Positions 35,701 through 45,000 of a stretch of DNA of 64,000 nt are shown one piece after another. The stretch comes from Lytechinus pictus (taxonomy: Eukaryota; Echinodermata; Echinoidea; Temnopleuroida; Toxopneustidae). Location: the NCBI RefSeq assembly GCF_037042905.1, contig NC_087249.1, positions 53,288,901 through 53,352,900 on the forward strand, read 5' to 3'. The translations under genes and the position numbers were made by a program. The notes under the pieces are model-generated. The model was given only the letters and a program-made list of their open reading frames with translations, was not told the origin of the DNA and ran no database searches. Each line of letters starts with the position of its first letter. Position 1 is the first letter of the stretch.

Positions 35701-37476
35701 CTGATGGAAGAAAATACTATATCCAATTGTTATTTCTTTCTCTATCTATTTCTCTCTTATTTTTTTCTCTGTTCTTTGTCTATCTTATTTCTTCCTCTTT
35801 CTTTCATTCTTAATATCACATCAGCCCTTAAAAGATATCCTGGACACCCTAGTGACCTACAAACTCAAGCTGAAGATGAGCCTTGAGGAAAAATCTGAAG
35901 AGACCAGTTCAACAAACTCCCCTCTCAGACACTCACCATGTCTTGATATCCAGACACCAGTAGCACATCTGGAGTTCGAAGATGAGGATTTGAACCAGTC
36001 TTCCAATGGAGAAGGTGGTGAGAGACCAGGAGACTCCCATTTGAGCATCAAGTATAGCCTCAAGGAATCTACACCTTATTTTGCAAGGTACACAAGATAT
36101 TTGTTATTTAGATGATAAAATAATAATGTGCAGTTCTTGTATAGCGCATATCACATTATGATATAATTTCACTATGCGCTTCCAAAGGACTTGCATAATA
36201 TCACCCTTGCTCTAGTCCCGCAGCCTTTACAGCACGGTGGCATTTCAAGGAATAAATTCTTGCCAGGAACCCATTTACCTCATCTGGGTTGAGTGCAGCA
36301 CAATGTATATATATTTTCTTGGTGAAGGAAATCATGCCATGGCTGGGTTTCAAACCCCACGACCCTCTGTTTCAAAGTCAGCCGACTAATCCACTGGGCC
36401 ACAATGCTCCAAACTACTCTTGTATTTGAGGATCCAGAATAAATGCATCTTATTCTTGGATAACAGTGCCCTTTCAGTTCTTGAATATATCTCAATTTCT
36501 GATGTGCTTTGCCCACCCAGTGATTATGTCAATTGAGGTCACTTAACTGAAGACAGTAGTTTGTACTGTTAGTAATGTTCACCAAAACAGCGTAGTAATA
36601 CTATGGTCAGTGTGTTATATGAAGAGAGTGAGTGACATAAGTATCATTTTGATTGGTCAGATAATTAATGGATAATTGAATTGCTCTCTTCCCTGGGATA
36701 CGGATGGACTGGTGGGGGGGGGGCTTAAAGGTGGAGTGAACGTACCAATACTGTGGTCACTCAAACCATGTATATAAACAGCCAGTTTGAAAATATACCC
36801 TTTAAGATAAGTCTCAGTGTGTGGTTCCCTATACCATGTACATTCAATGCAGTGCTACATGCTTTTTACAGCACCTATATGTTGGCTCAACTACATTGGG
36901 GTAGGCCTAATGATAAATTATCATGCAAAGTAGAATATATGCATACATTAGCTGTTCTATATAAATAGACTTATCATTATTATTGTTCCTTATCACTTAA
37001 TGAGAAACAAAAAAAATAGAGAGAATCAGAACAATGCTGCTATTAAAAAAAAAAAGGCTTGTCTAATTTCTTAGCCAATGGCGCTTATTGTAATTTCTTG
37101 TTATGTAACGAGTCATTACCTCCGCAAATTACTACAAGATAAGTCAAACCAATAAAAATAAAATAGAAGAGAATCTGTGATTAATTTCTAAATTTGTGTT
37201 TAAAATCTGTTTATTTTTGGCAGGATTCATCAGACCACTGGTGATTTCCCACCGGCATCTTGCCTGCTGGTCACTCCGGTCAGACGGTCAGCCCGTTTGG
37301 ACAACAAACGACGTTCTGTGGCATGTCTGGGTACCCAGCTCACCCGCACTCCGGCTGTCGAGGACTGCATGGACTCCATGAGTCAGGTAGCGGCTAACTT
37401 TCCTTCAGCGCAGCTTATTCTTCGCCCAAACAGAGCTCTTAACGAAGAATTCTCTCAGACTCATTTACAAGACTAA
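23635..37476 (+). CDS. ckap2l: CKAP2/CKAP2L-like microtubule-associated mitotic spindle protein, eight exons
   Basis: CKAP2-family proteins bind microtubules and organise the mitotic spindle in dividing cells. Eight GT..AG exons join in phase: 23635-23710, 24768-24897, 31329-31583, 31981-32199, 33418-33652, 35297-35467, 35825-36087 and 37224-37476. Their 1602 nt make 533 codons plus TAA. Residues ~29-42 (EKKLQAWRAKKGLP) resemble the N-terminal KLQ-x-W/YLAxKGK motif of CKAP2L. The C-terminal half matches the conserved family domain: RLDQWLIAKGKTPSRF, ECLEMLEEGCPLEVMSIWL, then AGYWLCRAKIAEKKSG, YSLKESTPYFAR, LLVTPVRRSARLD and LILRPNRALNEEF. The middle is basic, Ser/Thr/Pro-rich and probably disordered, with RxxL motifs (RRLL, RRSL) but no KEN box. 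Human homologues are ~680-745 residues, so an exon may be missing, most likely from the 6.4-kb intron 2, which holds a piggyBac-like element. Exon 1 is the least certain part; translation could start at 24773. Confidence 0.8.
23846..23935. repeat. 90-bp hairpin-forming inverted repeat
   Basis: The arms of about 40 bases (CCAGCCAATCAC, TTACCATTTTC and their complements GAAAATGGTAA, GTGATTGGCTGG) surround a short TTTATCATAAA centre. It lies in intron 1 of the CKAP2L-like gene, about 135 bp past the proposed exon 1 donor. Each arm carries a CCAAT box. Confidence 0.8.
23945..24245. repeat. Inverted partner of the 19745-20040 block
   Basis: TCCACTTCACTGCC, TACACTCCACTTACCCGAAC, TTTCACTCC, CATCCTCCGGTTA and GCCGATTTCAAAACAT appear here in reverse-complement order relative to 20040-19745. 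The two copies are diverged. Confidence 0.65.
24768..24897 (+). CDS. ckap2l: CKAP2L-like exon 2 (N-terminal conserved motif)
   Basis: A pyrimidine-rich acceptor (TTCTCTTATTTGTTTAG) precedes the frame DIMEKKLQAWRAKKGLP and KEKRRLLSEHTTPN. The exon ends in AAGAG|GTAATT with two bases over. The short basic helix is the family's N-terminal signature. The in-frame ATG at 24773 is an alternative start. Confidence 0.7.
24898..25761. other. CKAP2L-like intron 2, 5' part
   Basis: No further exon was recognised. The stretch is plain AT-rich intron up to the TTAA border of the piggyBac-like element. Confidence 0.5.
26335..27430. repeat. Internal module A of the piggyBac-like element
   Basis: Recognisable words in order are CACCAGTATTCGAT-like CCAGTATTCGATATG, GAAATCATACCTCCCAAC, TCTACGTTTC, CCATGCTACCGACTACT, GAGCTTTTTGTACTGCTAAA, CACTAATCTTC and AAGACAAAAATAAT. 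The same order is found in module B at 28080-29895. Confidence 0.7.
28080..29895. repeat. Internal module B of the piggyBac-like element
   Basis: This is a diverged direct repeat of 26335-27430 (ACCAGTATTCGATTTG, GAAATCATACCTCCCGAC, CCATGCTAGCAACTACT, AAGCTTTTTGTATTGCTAAG, AACACTAATCTTCC). It is longer because of inserts, including a SINE tail with ATT repeats at 28590-28668. Confidence 0.7.
30419..31328. other. CKAP2L-like intron 2, 3' part
   Basis: No exon was recognised between the element and exon 3. It consists of ordinary AT-rich intron sequence. Confidence 0.45.
31329..31583 (+). CDS. ckap2l: CKAP2L-like exon 3 (basic, disordered)
   Basis: The acceptor ATCCTTTTAG|G and donor AAAAT|GTGAGT bound a frame rich in Lys, Ser, Asn and Pro (KSEKRFEKSEERKKQPKF, then INKQPGRRSLAPSTRVN). 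Its first base completes the AGG codon begun in exon 2, and its last two complete the ATG of exon 4. It probably contributes microtubule-binding charge. Confidence 0.7.
31981..32199 (+). CDS. ckap2l: CKAP2L-like exon 4
   Basis: It starts after TATATACAG and ends GACATGAA|GTGAGT. The frame includes NRRSVRFTSPNLLGSG and AATLVTPVQTKTKLDMK. The latter runs into the conserved C-terminal domain encoded by the next exon. Confidence 0.75.
32411..33012. mobile_element. 600-bp palindromic MITE, copy A
   Basis: The ends are AAGGACGAGTCCACCTCAAC and the inverted GGGGTGGACTTGACCTT. Long inner arms carry ATGTAAAATAAGAAAGTTAT and its complement. The centre contains AAATAGTGAGTGACGGACAT. It lies in intron 4 of the CKAP2L-like gene. 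Other full copies are at 40753-41349 and 47876-48460. Confidence 0.85.
33418..33652 (+). CDS. ckap2l: CKAP2L-like exon 5 (start of conserved C-terminal domain)
   Basis: The acceptor GAATTAACAG and donor GAG|GTGAGA bound it. The frame KERLDQWLIAKGKTPSRF is a strong family match. DTMKECLEMLEE at the end leads directly into the next exon's GCPLEVMSIWL. Confidence 0.85.
33665..33985. other. CKAP2L-like intron 5, unremarkable
   Basis: A run of about 12 Gs lies at 33680-33692. Nothing else was recognised before the fold-back MITE. Confidence 0.4.
33985..34405. mobile_element. 420-bp fold-back MITE
   Basis: The left end GGCCCGAATTCGTAAAGGTG is matched by the inverted CACCTTTGTGAATTCGGGCC at the right end. 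The arms of about 190-200 bp continue through GTCCATGGTTTATGCAGATT, TTGACGCCTGTTACC and CTATTTTATTAATGAGT. A short spacer at about 34190-34205 separates them. The element is in intron 5 of the CKAP2L-like gene. Confidence 0.85.
34600..34760 (+). repeat. SINE 3' region with ATT tail
   Basis: GCTCCCCAGGGAGTGGAGAA and GTAAAGCGCTTAGAGAC, then TTAAGCGCTATATAAATGC and (ATT)n, form the typical 3' end of a SINE family. Related tails are at 28590-28668 and 38489-38520 (partial). Confidence 0.65.
35297..35467 (+). CDS. ckap2l: CKAP2L-like exon 6
   Basis: Exactly 57 codons in phase 0 lie between CTTGTTTAG and GAG|GTAAGT. GCPLEVMSIWLDGVV and SAGYWLCRAKIAEKKSG are the most conserved part of the domain, a set of short helices resembling helical-repeat architecture. 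Confidence 0.85.
35825..36087 (+). CDS. ckap2l: CKAP2L-like exon 7
   Basis: The acceptor ATATCACATCAG precedes PLKDILDTLVTYKLKLKM, matching the domain's terminal helix. An acidic Ser-rich linker follows, then the family motif SIKYSLKESTPYFAR. It ends GCAAG|GTACAC with two bases over. Confidence 0.8.
36120..36408 (-). repeat. tRNA-derived SINE in intron 7
   Basis: On the minus strand GTGGCCCAGTGGATTAGTCG heads a body with GCCATGGCATGATTTCC and AACCCAGATGAGG. It is the same family as 4815-5070. Confidence 0.75.
36413..37223. other. CKAP2L-like intron 7, remainder
   Basis: A G-run at 36713-36722 and a T/A-rich segment are present. No exon was recognised. Confidence 0.4.
37224..37476 (+). CDS. 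ckap2l: CKAP2L-like exon 8 (terminal)
   Basis: After TTTTTGGCAG the frame reads PPASCLLVTPVRRSARLD, TRTPAVEDCMDSMSQ and LILRPNRALNEEF, closing with TAA at 37474-37476. The VTPVRRSxRL motif and the final FxPNxAL-like motif are hallmarks of the family C-terminus. A GT at 37387 could mimic a donor, but reading through keeps the conserved ending. No AATAAA signal is obvious in the next 300 bp. Confidence 0.85.
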
Positions 37477-37584
37477 TGGAGTGTTGCAAGATACTTGCAA
37501 TTGATTACAAGTTAATTGCAGGTCCCAAAATCAATTATTATTTTTGAATTGTAAATTTGCATTTGATCGCTTGTCTTCTTCTTG

Positions 37585-37742
37585 CGCGTTGTGGTCTAGT
37601 GGTTCTGACTTTCGCCTTTCAAACAGAGGGTTGTGGGTTCGAATCCTGGCCGTGGCATGTTTTCCTTCAGCAAGAAATTTATCTACACTGTGTTGCACTC
37701 AACCCAGGTGAGGTAAATGGGTACCGGCAGGATGTGAATATA
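37585..37742 (+). repeat. tRNA-derived SINE
   Basis: The head GCGTTGTGGTCTAGTGG and B box GGTTCGAATCC are followed by GCAAGAAATTTATC and CACTCAACCCAGGTGAGG. It is directly followed by a MITE fragment. Confidence 0.75.
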
Positions 37743-37860
37743 ACTATTTTGTGAAATTAAGCGAAACTTCCAATTTGGATGAAATTTTCAGTGTTATGCT
37801 AGGTGGATTTTTCTCTTTTTATTCAAATCAACTTTTTGTTGAGGTGGCCTTGTCCTTTAA
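37743..37860. repeat. 3' fragment of the 600-bp MITE
   Basis: AAATTAAGCGAAACTT, GATGAAATTTTCAGTG and TTATTCAAATCAAC end in GTTGAGGTGGCCTTGTCCTT. This matches the right arm of the copies at 32411 and 47876. Confidence 0.7.
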
Positions 37861-38703
37861 TGATATTATTATTATTTATCAACAAAAATAATTGTTTTGT
37901 TTTAGTTACAATTGATCTATCACTTTTAAATTTACAACTGAATTTCCAATGAATAGCATATATTTCTTGCAACATCCCCAGGAGAATTAATTCCGCTTTA
38001 TTGCGTTGTTAATTAACTGCCATGTATACAATGAGGAGTCTGATTGGTATTTTACAATACTTTGACCAAAGTAACAATATAAATCTTTCAAAAGCAAATA
38101 GCTATTTATTTTGGAAAACTGTAGATGAACAGTTCTCATTATTTCGTAGAAATCTGTACTGACAAGAAATGCTTGCAGTATGAGAAACAAGTGTATGCAA
38201 AGTAATCAACAACTGATTGCATTTATGTGTGTTGAGTACTTGAATTGATTTTGGCAAAAAAAAAATCATTTGTACAAGTATGTAATTGGATCTGGGAGTT
38301 GCTGGCTACTAAACGTGGATGATGTATACAGGCTTCTTATCTGTCTCCAATCTTGCATGGTTGTGGGGCTGTGGGCCTACCACAAATTGTGACAGTTTTT
38401 AAAGAATGACCCTGCATTATGAAATACCACCCTTTTTCTGCCTACATTTCCACTATTCTCAGAATTTCAGCTCTCAAGTTCTTGCTGAAATGCTTCCCAG
38501 GGAGTTGAAAAAGTGCTTAGGTTACACGTTGACAAGCAAGAAGTCATTATTTAATGTTTGGTTTACATAAGTCGCATCAGAACTTGATTGATATAGATCT
38601 AAAGTGAAAATTAACTTTGATTTTAAAAGATTTTTTACACAACCTTGCACTCACTGTAGCTACTTGAGTTTTGCTTGCAATGACAAAAGATCTGTTTGAT
38701 CTA
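37861..38703. other. Intergenic downstream of the CKAP2L-like gene
   Basis: No exon was recognised. A partial SINE-like word, ATGCTTCCCAGGGAGTTGAA, is at about 38489. Confidence 0.4.
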
Positions 38704-39360
38704 GGCCCGTATTACAAAGAGTTATGATTGATTCAATCAATCATAACTATGGACGGCCAGCAATGTCAACATCTAAAATGCAAATTTATTCAAAATATTT
38801 TCTAGATATGATGTATATTCAGGGCTCCACACTAACCCTTTTTTTCTACTGGTCCAACCTGTTCATGTCGGACCAGTAGATACCGAGTTTTTCCATTTTT
38901 TACTGGTCTGAACCTGAAATTTACTGTTCCCCCAAAATGAAGGGGGAAAAAATACTTGAGTTTATTTTGCTATCTTGTATTGCTTTTATTGCCCCCCCCC
39001 CCAAAAAAAAAAAAACATACATACAGTACACACACACACAACATAATTCATGAGACACATTTCTCAATATTGGAGAGCCATTTATTATGCTTTGTTTTTA
39101 CTGCTCATGTCGGACCAGTAAATCTGGCTATTTCTTAAAAGTTACTGGCCCAACAGCAATTTCTACTGGTCTGAGACCGTCGGACCAGTACCAGTGTCGC
39201 GCGCTGGTACATTCATCCTTCTCTTGAAGATTCAGTGTGACTCTCTTTGCTTACTAAGGAGATTGTGCAAATTTCCTGTAGAAAAAAAAAATTGGATGGA
39301 TGGATTTCCATACAGTTGAGATTGATTAAATCAATCGTAACTCTTTGTAAGACGGGGCCC
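38704..39360. mobile_element. GGCCCGTATTACAAAGAG-type MITE, copy 1 (split by an insertion)
   Basis: The ends GGCCCGTATTACAAAGAGTT and the inverted AACTCTTTGTAAGACGGGGC, with inner GATTGATTCAATCAATC palindromes, define the element. Copy 2 at 39399-39666 lacks the ~385-bp insert that splits this copy between GTATATTC and the later ACATTCATCC. Confidence 0.75.
38820..39206. mobile_element. hAT-like element nested in MITE copy 1
   Basis: It begins CAGGGCTCCACACTAACCC and ends ACCAGTGTCGCGCGCTG, giving an imperfect CAG..CTG inverted repeat. The interior repeats TCGGACCAGTA in several places. The flanks GTATATTC and GTACATTC could be a target-site duplication with one mismatch. The empty-site sequence in copy 2 supports an insertion here. 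Confidence 0.6.
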
Positions 39361-39398
39361 TGATGGTCATCCTGTGAATTGATGTTTACATGTGTTCT

Positions 39399-39666
39399 GG
39401 GGCCCGTCTTACAAAGAGTTGAGATTGATCCGATCAATCGCAACTATGGACGGCCAGCAACGTCAACCTCTAAAATGCAAATTTGTTCAAATTTTTTTAT
39501 AGATATGTATATTCATACATTCGTCATTCTCTTGAAGATTCAGTTGATTCTCTTTTGTTTATTAAGGACACTGTGCATATTTCCTGAAGAAAAATTATGA
39601 CATTGATGGATTTCCATATACTTGAGATTGATCGGATCAATCGTAACTCTTTGTAAGACGGGGCCC
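39399..39666. mobile_element. GGCCCGTCTTACAAAGAG-type MITE, copy 2
   Basis: This is a compact 268-bp copy with ends GGGGCCCGTCTTACAAAGAG and CTCTTTGTAAGACGGGGCCC. Internal TTGATCCGATCAATC and TTGATCGGATCAATC palindromes sit near each end. Confidence 0.85.
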
Positions 39667-39973
39667 TGATATTAGTCTGGTGAGGGTCAGAAAAGTAACC
39701 TTATGGTCTATATGACCACTAAAACTGGATTCATAGAGTGTAAACTATTATGCTTCTCATATATGTACAGTATTTACATATTCATTATTGCAAACATTAT
39801 AGGCTCAAAATCTCATTTTTCATGGGTTGTGGAAAGAACAAAACGATGACAGGTATCAAAGTCATTCCTGTAAATGTTAGCTTCCATGTAGGTAGATTTC
39901 TTATGCTACTTGAATTTAAGAAAAGATATGTTGTAGCACCGACATGTACAGTGTATTTACATGTATGCTTTAA

Positions 39974-40569
39974 CCCTATCCAGGCCGGGAGGGGGGGCCT
40001 CGGAGGCCCCTCCCCTCAAATGATTCGCGCAATATGCCGCATGAATTTTTTTGACCGCGCCGCTCGCTGACTTTTTACTTTCAAGTCTTGCGCAACTTTT
40101 GAGACCAGTTTTGCGTCACCCGGGTACGCGGTTTCGAAATTACGCAACATTATGTAAGTGCATGTCAGACCAAAAATTGCTCCAAAATGTGATTTCGTGT
40201 ACAAAGTCAATGCAAATTGTGTTTTCAACCAAAAATCATGAATGTATGATTATTTTTAGTTTTGCAGGTCTAAATGTATGTATTTTATGCCATTTATGAT
40301 CTCAGAAGAAACCCCAACAAATAACATTGAAAAAACAATGAAAAACAAAAGGTCCAAGAAATTGCAAAAAACAATAAAATATATAAAAAATGATCTAATA
40401 TCGCAATTCATTTAATGTACACTTGCTAGGAACACCAAAAAGAATTTTTATACCAAAAATTGGAACATTTGGGGCTTTATTTAGGGAGTTATAGGGAAAA
40501 GTATGATTTCGCATATGGCCATTTGGCCATATGAACTCCCAAACTACCCCGGCCTAGATAGCCATAGGG
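39974..40569. mobile_element. 596-bp piggyBac-like MITE
   Basis: TTAA at 39970-39973 precedes CCCTATCCAGGCCGGGAGGG. At the right end, CCCCGGCCTAGATAGCCATAGGG precedes TTAA at 40570-40573. Both ends read CCCTAT..GGCCGGG, and the target is TTAA, as for piggyBac. A C/G-rich GGCCTCGGAGGCC palindrome lies near the left end. Confidence 0.75.
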
Positions 40570-40656
40570 TTAAGTTTGTGTTAATGAAATGCTGTCATTT
40601 TATTTGTTTACATTGTAAAATTCGAGCAGTTTACTGTTTACCATTCAAAATACATA

Positions 40657-40683
40657 ATGTACACCCCCCCCCCCCCCCCCCCC
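40657..40683. repeat. Poly-C run (>20 C)
   Basis: An uninterrupted C run. Its true length is uncertain in any assembly. Confidence 0.8.
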
Positions 40684-40752
40684 GTTGTATAGTATGAGTA
40701 TGTGTATATCCAAACTACTGTTACATAAACACCTGTGAATTCCAAACCATTT

Positions 40753-41349
40753 AAGGGGTACTCCAAGCTGAAAATAATTGTCTAAATATTAAAATAGAGT
40801 ACATTTTACCAAGCAGAATGCTGAAAATTTCATCAAATTCTGAAAAAAACAAGGAAGCTATTGAATTTTAAAGTTAAACAATATTTTTTGTGGAAACAGT
40901 TATATGCACATCATCATGAATATTCATTACATGGGCTGATGATGTCATATCCCCACTTTCCTTTTTGTTATGTTATTACATAAAATCGTGATTTTTTTTT
41001 CATGTGTGTAAGTGATATGTTTTCTTTATTTATACCGGTAATAAAATAAGTTGCACCAACAAATATTGAATGCATTATTCAGCTTGCAATCTATTTGTTT
41101 AATTCTTAGAGGACAAAATTTGAATAAACATAATTTCATATAAAATACATCATCAATTTGCTCATTGAATATTGATGAAGACATGCCTATAACTGTTTCA
41201 CTGAAATAATGCAAATCTTTTAAATGCCACAAAGTTATGGCATAACTTTGTTATCTCTTGCCAGATTTTAATCAAATTTTCTGTGTTTTGTTTGTCTGAT
41301 TTTTCTTTATCTGTTCAAATCACATTATTTCAACCTGGATTACCCCTTT
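40753..41349. mobile_element. 600-bp palindromic MITE, diverged copy C
   Basis: AAGGGGTACTCCAAGCTGAA at the left and the inverted GGATTACCCCTTT at the right enclose the same order of words as copies A and B (ACAGTTATATGCACATC, TGATGATGTCATATCCCCAC). It is the most diverged full-length copy. Confidence 0.7.
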
Positions 41350-41445
41350 AAAGTGAGTTCAGTCAAATTTTCACTGGAAGCGTGAAATTAGATTTACTTC
41401 TGAAATGGGTGAATTCAAACTGTAATTTCTTCATTATCTGTAATA

Positions 41446-41841
41446 CCCCTTTCATAAACCCAATAAAACATATCCTCCAATTAGCCGCCTAAGAATAATG
41501 CGGATAATTCAATAAAAATTGCGTTCACAAACTCCGAAAATCATCCGCATTATTTTTACGAGCGCCCGTCCTGAAAAAGGCGGATAATCGTCATGACAAC
41601 TGGACACGCCCCCTCCGATGCGGTTGTGTTGGAAAAGGGTGACCTTGTGACCGCACCATGGCAATTATCCGCATTATTTGGAAATACGTTCATAAACTCA
41701 AAATCTTGTCCCGATGCCGCTATTATGCGGATAATAGCAGCATCAGAATAATGCGGATAACTCTTGTCCTCCTCTGATTTTACGACCAAATTATGCTGCT
41801 ATTAGCCGCATAATTGGGTTTTATTGGGTTTATGAAAGGGG
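41446..41841. mobile_element. 396-bp TA-flanked MITE
   Basis: A perfect 24-bp terminal inverted repeat starts CCCCTTTCATAAACCCAATA. TA dinucleotides at 41444-41445 and 41842-41843 suit a Tc1/mariner-type target. ATAATGCGGATAA words recur inverted inside. Confidence 0.85.
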
Positions 41842-42099
41842 TATAAGAGAGGCATTTACTTTGGGACACAATGTAACAGAATTGCAACTTGATGTTTATT
41901 TTAAGCTTATTTAATGTAAGTAATAATGAAATACATTTATATATTTATATTTTGATTGAATTGAATTGTAGCTTTATTGAAAAAAGCAGTAATGTAGAAT
42001 CTTGTTACCCTTTGGAATAATAAAGGGTTGTCAACAACTTGTCTTGAATTGTAACCAAGTTTATTTATTTTCTATGAAAATTTAATTGATTGGTTATTG

Positions 42100-45000
42100 A
42101 ATTATGGATGGATAGATAGATGGATTCATGACTGTTGTTTATTGTTGATCTTGATTGGTGGAATCGTGGATGAATGGATTGATAGATAGATTGTTTTGTT
42201 TGTTGGTCAACTTGATCAATGGATAATTAATTAATGAAGTTGAATGATTTAGCAGGAGATTAATAGATTGGTGTGTTAAATGATTGAAATAATGATGGTG
42301 CTGCATGCACCCCCACAAATCCCCTTCTCCAATAGGTGTGGGTTGATTGACTATTTGAATGATAGCAATGGATCAATGGTTGAGTAATGATTGGATGGAT
42401 TGATAGTAGGACTGATTGATGGATTGATGAAGGGATGGATTGATTGACTGACTACTTGAATGATAGCGATGGATCAATGGTTGAGTAATGATTGGATAGA
42501 TTGATAGTAGGACTGATTGATGGATTGATGAAGGGATGGATTGATTGACTGATGGACTAGTTGAATGATAGCAATGGATGGATGGTTGAGTAATGACTAG
42601 ATGGATTGATAGTAGGACTGATTGATGGATTGATGAAGGGATGGATTGATTGACTGATGGACTAGTTGAATGATAGCGATGGATGGATGGTTGAGTAATG
42701 ACTAGATGAATTGATAGTAGGACTGATTGATGGATTGATGAAGGGATGGATTGATTGACTGATTGACTAGTTGAATGATAGCAATGGATGGATGGTTGAG
42801 TAATGACTGGATGGATAGATAGTAGGACTGATTGATGGATTGATGAAGGGATGGATTGATTGACTGATAGACTAGTTGAATGATAGCAATGGATGGATGG
42901 TTGAGTAATGACTAGATGGATTGATAGTAGGACTGATTGATGGATTGATGAAGGGATGGATTGATTGACTGATAGACTAGTTGAATGATAGCAATGGATG
43001 GATGGTTGAGTAATGACTGGATGGATAGATAGTAGGACTGATTGATGAAGGGATGGATTGATTGACTGATAGACTAGTTGAATGATAGCAATGGATCGAT
43101 GGTTGAGTAATGATTGGATAGATTGATAGTAGGACTGATTGATGAAGGGATGGATTGATTGACTGATTGACTAGTTGAATGATAGCAATGGATCGATGGT
43201 TGAGTAATGACTGGATGGATTGATAGTAGGACTGATTGATGAAGGGATGGATTGATTGACTAGTTGAATGATAGCAATGGATCGATGGTTGAGTAATGAC
43301 TAGATGGATTGATAGTAGGACTGATTGATGGATTGATGAAGGGATGGATTGATTGACTGATGGACTAGTTGAATGATAGCAATGGATCGATGGTTGAGTA
43401 ATGATTGGATAGATTGATAGTAGGACTGATTGATGGATTGATGAAGGGATGGATTGATTGACTGATTGACTAGTTGAATGATAGCAATGGATCGATGGTT
43501 GAGTAATGACTGGATGGATTGATAGTAGGACTGATTGATGGACTGATTGATGAAGGGATGGATTGATTGACTAGTTGAATGATAGCAATGGATTGATGGT
43601 TGAGTAATGATTGGATAGATTGATAGTAGGACTGATTGATGGATTGATGAAGGGATGAATTGATTGACTGATGGACTAGTTGAATGATAGCGATGGATGG
43701 ATGGTTGAGTAATGGCTAGATGGATTGATAGTAGGACTGATTGATGAAGGGATGGATTGATTGACTGATAGACTAGTTGAATGATAGCAATGGATGGATG
43801 GTTGAGTAATGACTGGATGGATAGATAGTAGGACTGATTGATGGACTAATTGATGAAGGGATGGATTGATTGACTGATTGACTAGTGAATGATAGCAATG
43901 GATCGATGGTTGAGTAATGATTGGATAGATTGATAGTAGGACTTATTGATGGATTGATGAAGGGATGGATTGATTGACTGATTGACTAGTTGAATGATAG
44001 CAATGGATCGATGGTTGAGTAATGACTGGATGGATTGATAGTAGGACTGATTGATGGACTGATGAAGGGATGGATTGATTGACTGATGGACTAGTTGAAT
44101 GATAGCGATGGATGGATGGTTGAGTAATGACTAGATGGATTGATAGTAGGACTGATTGATGGATTGATGAAGGGATGGATTGATTGACTGATAGACTAGT
44201 TGAATGATAGCAATGGATGGATGGTTGAGTAATGACTGGATGGATAGATAGTAGGACTGATTGATGGACTGATTGATGAAGGGATGGATTGATTGACTGA
44301 TTGACTAGTTGAATGATAGCAATGGATCGATGGTTGAGTAATGATTGGATAGATTGATAGTAGGACTGATTGATGGATTGATGAAGGGATGGATTGATTG
44401 ACTGATTGACTAGTTGAATGATAGCAATGGATCGATGGTTGAGTAATGACTGGATGGATTGATAGTAGGACTGATTGATGGACTGATTGATGAAGGGATG
44501 GATTGATTGACTAGTTGAATGATAGCAATGGATCGATGGTTGAGTAATGATTGGATAGATTGATAGTAGGACTGATTGATGGATTGATGAAGGGATGGAT
44601 TGATTGACTGATTGACTAGTTGAATGATAGCAATGGATCGATGGTTGAGTAATGACTGGATGGATTGATAGTAGGACTGATTGATGGACTGATTGATGAA
44701 GGGATGGATTGATTGACTAGTTGAATGATAGCAATGGATCGATGGTTGAGTAATGATTGGATAGATTGATAGTAGGACTGATTGATGGATTGATGAAGGG
44801 ATGGATTGATTGACTGATTGACTAGTTGAATGATAGCAATGGATCGATGGTTGAGTAATGACTGGATGGATTGATAGTAGGACTGATTGATGGATTGATG
44901 AAGGGATGGATTGATTGACAAGTTGAATGATAGCAATGGATGGATGGTTGAGTAATGATTGGATGGATTGATAGTAGGACTGATTGATGGATTGATGAAG

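Noticed and set aside
37196..37381. 61-codon frame over the last CKAP2L-like exon
   Set aside because: It is in the wrong frame; the adjacent frame carries the conserved VTPVRRSARLD motif and ends at a conserved position.
37387..37412. Intron between the end of the DSMSQ codons and LILRPNRAL
   Set aside because: The frame stays open through it, and a 20-30-bp intron would be too short. Reading through gives the expected C-terminus.
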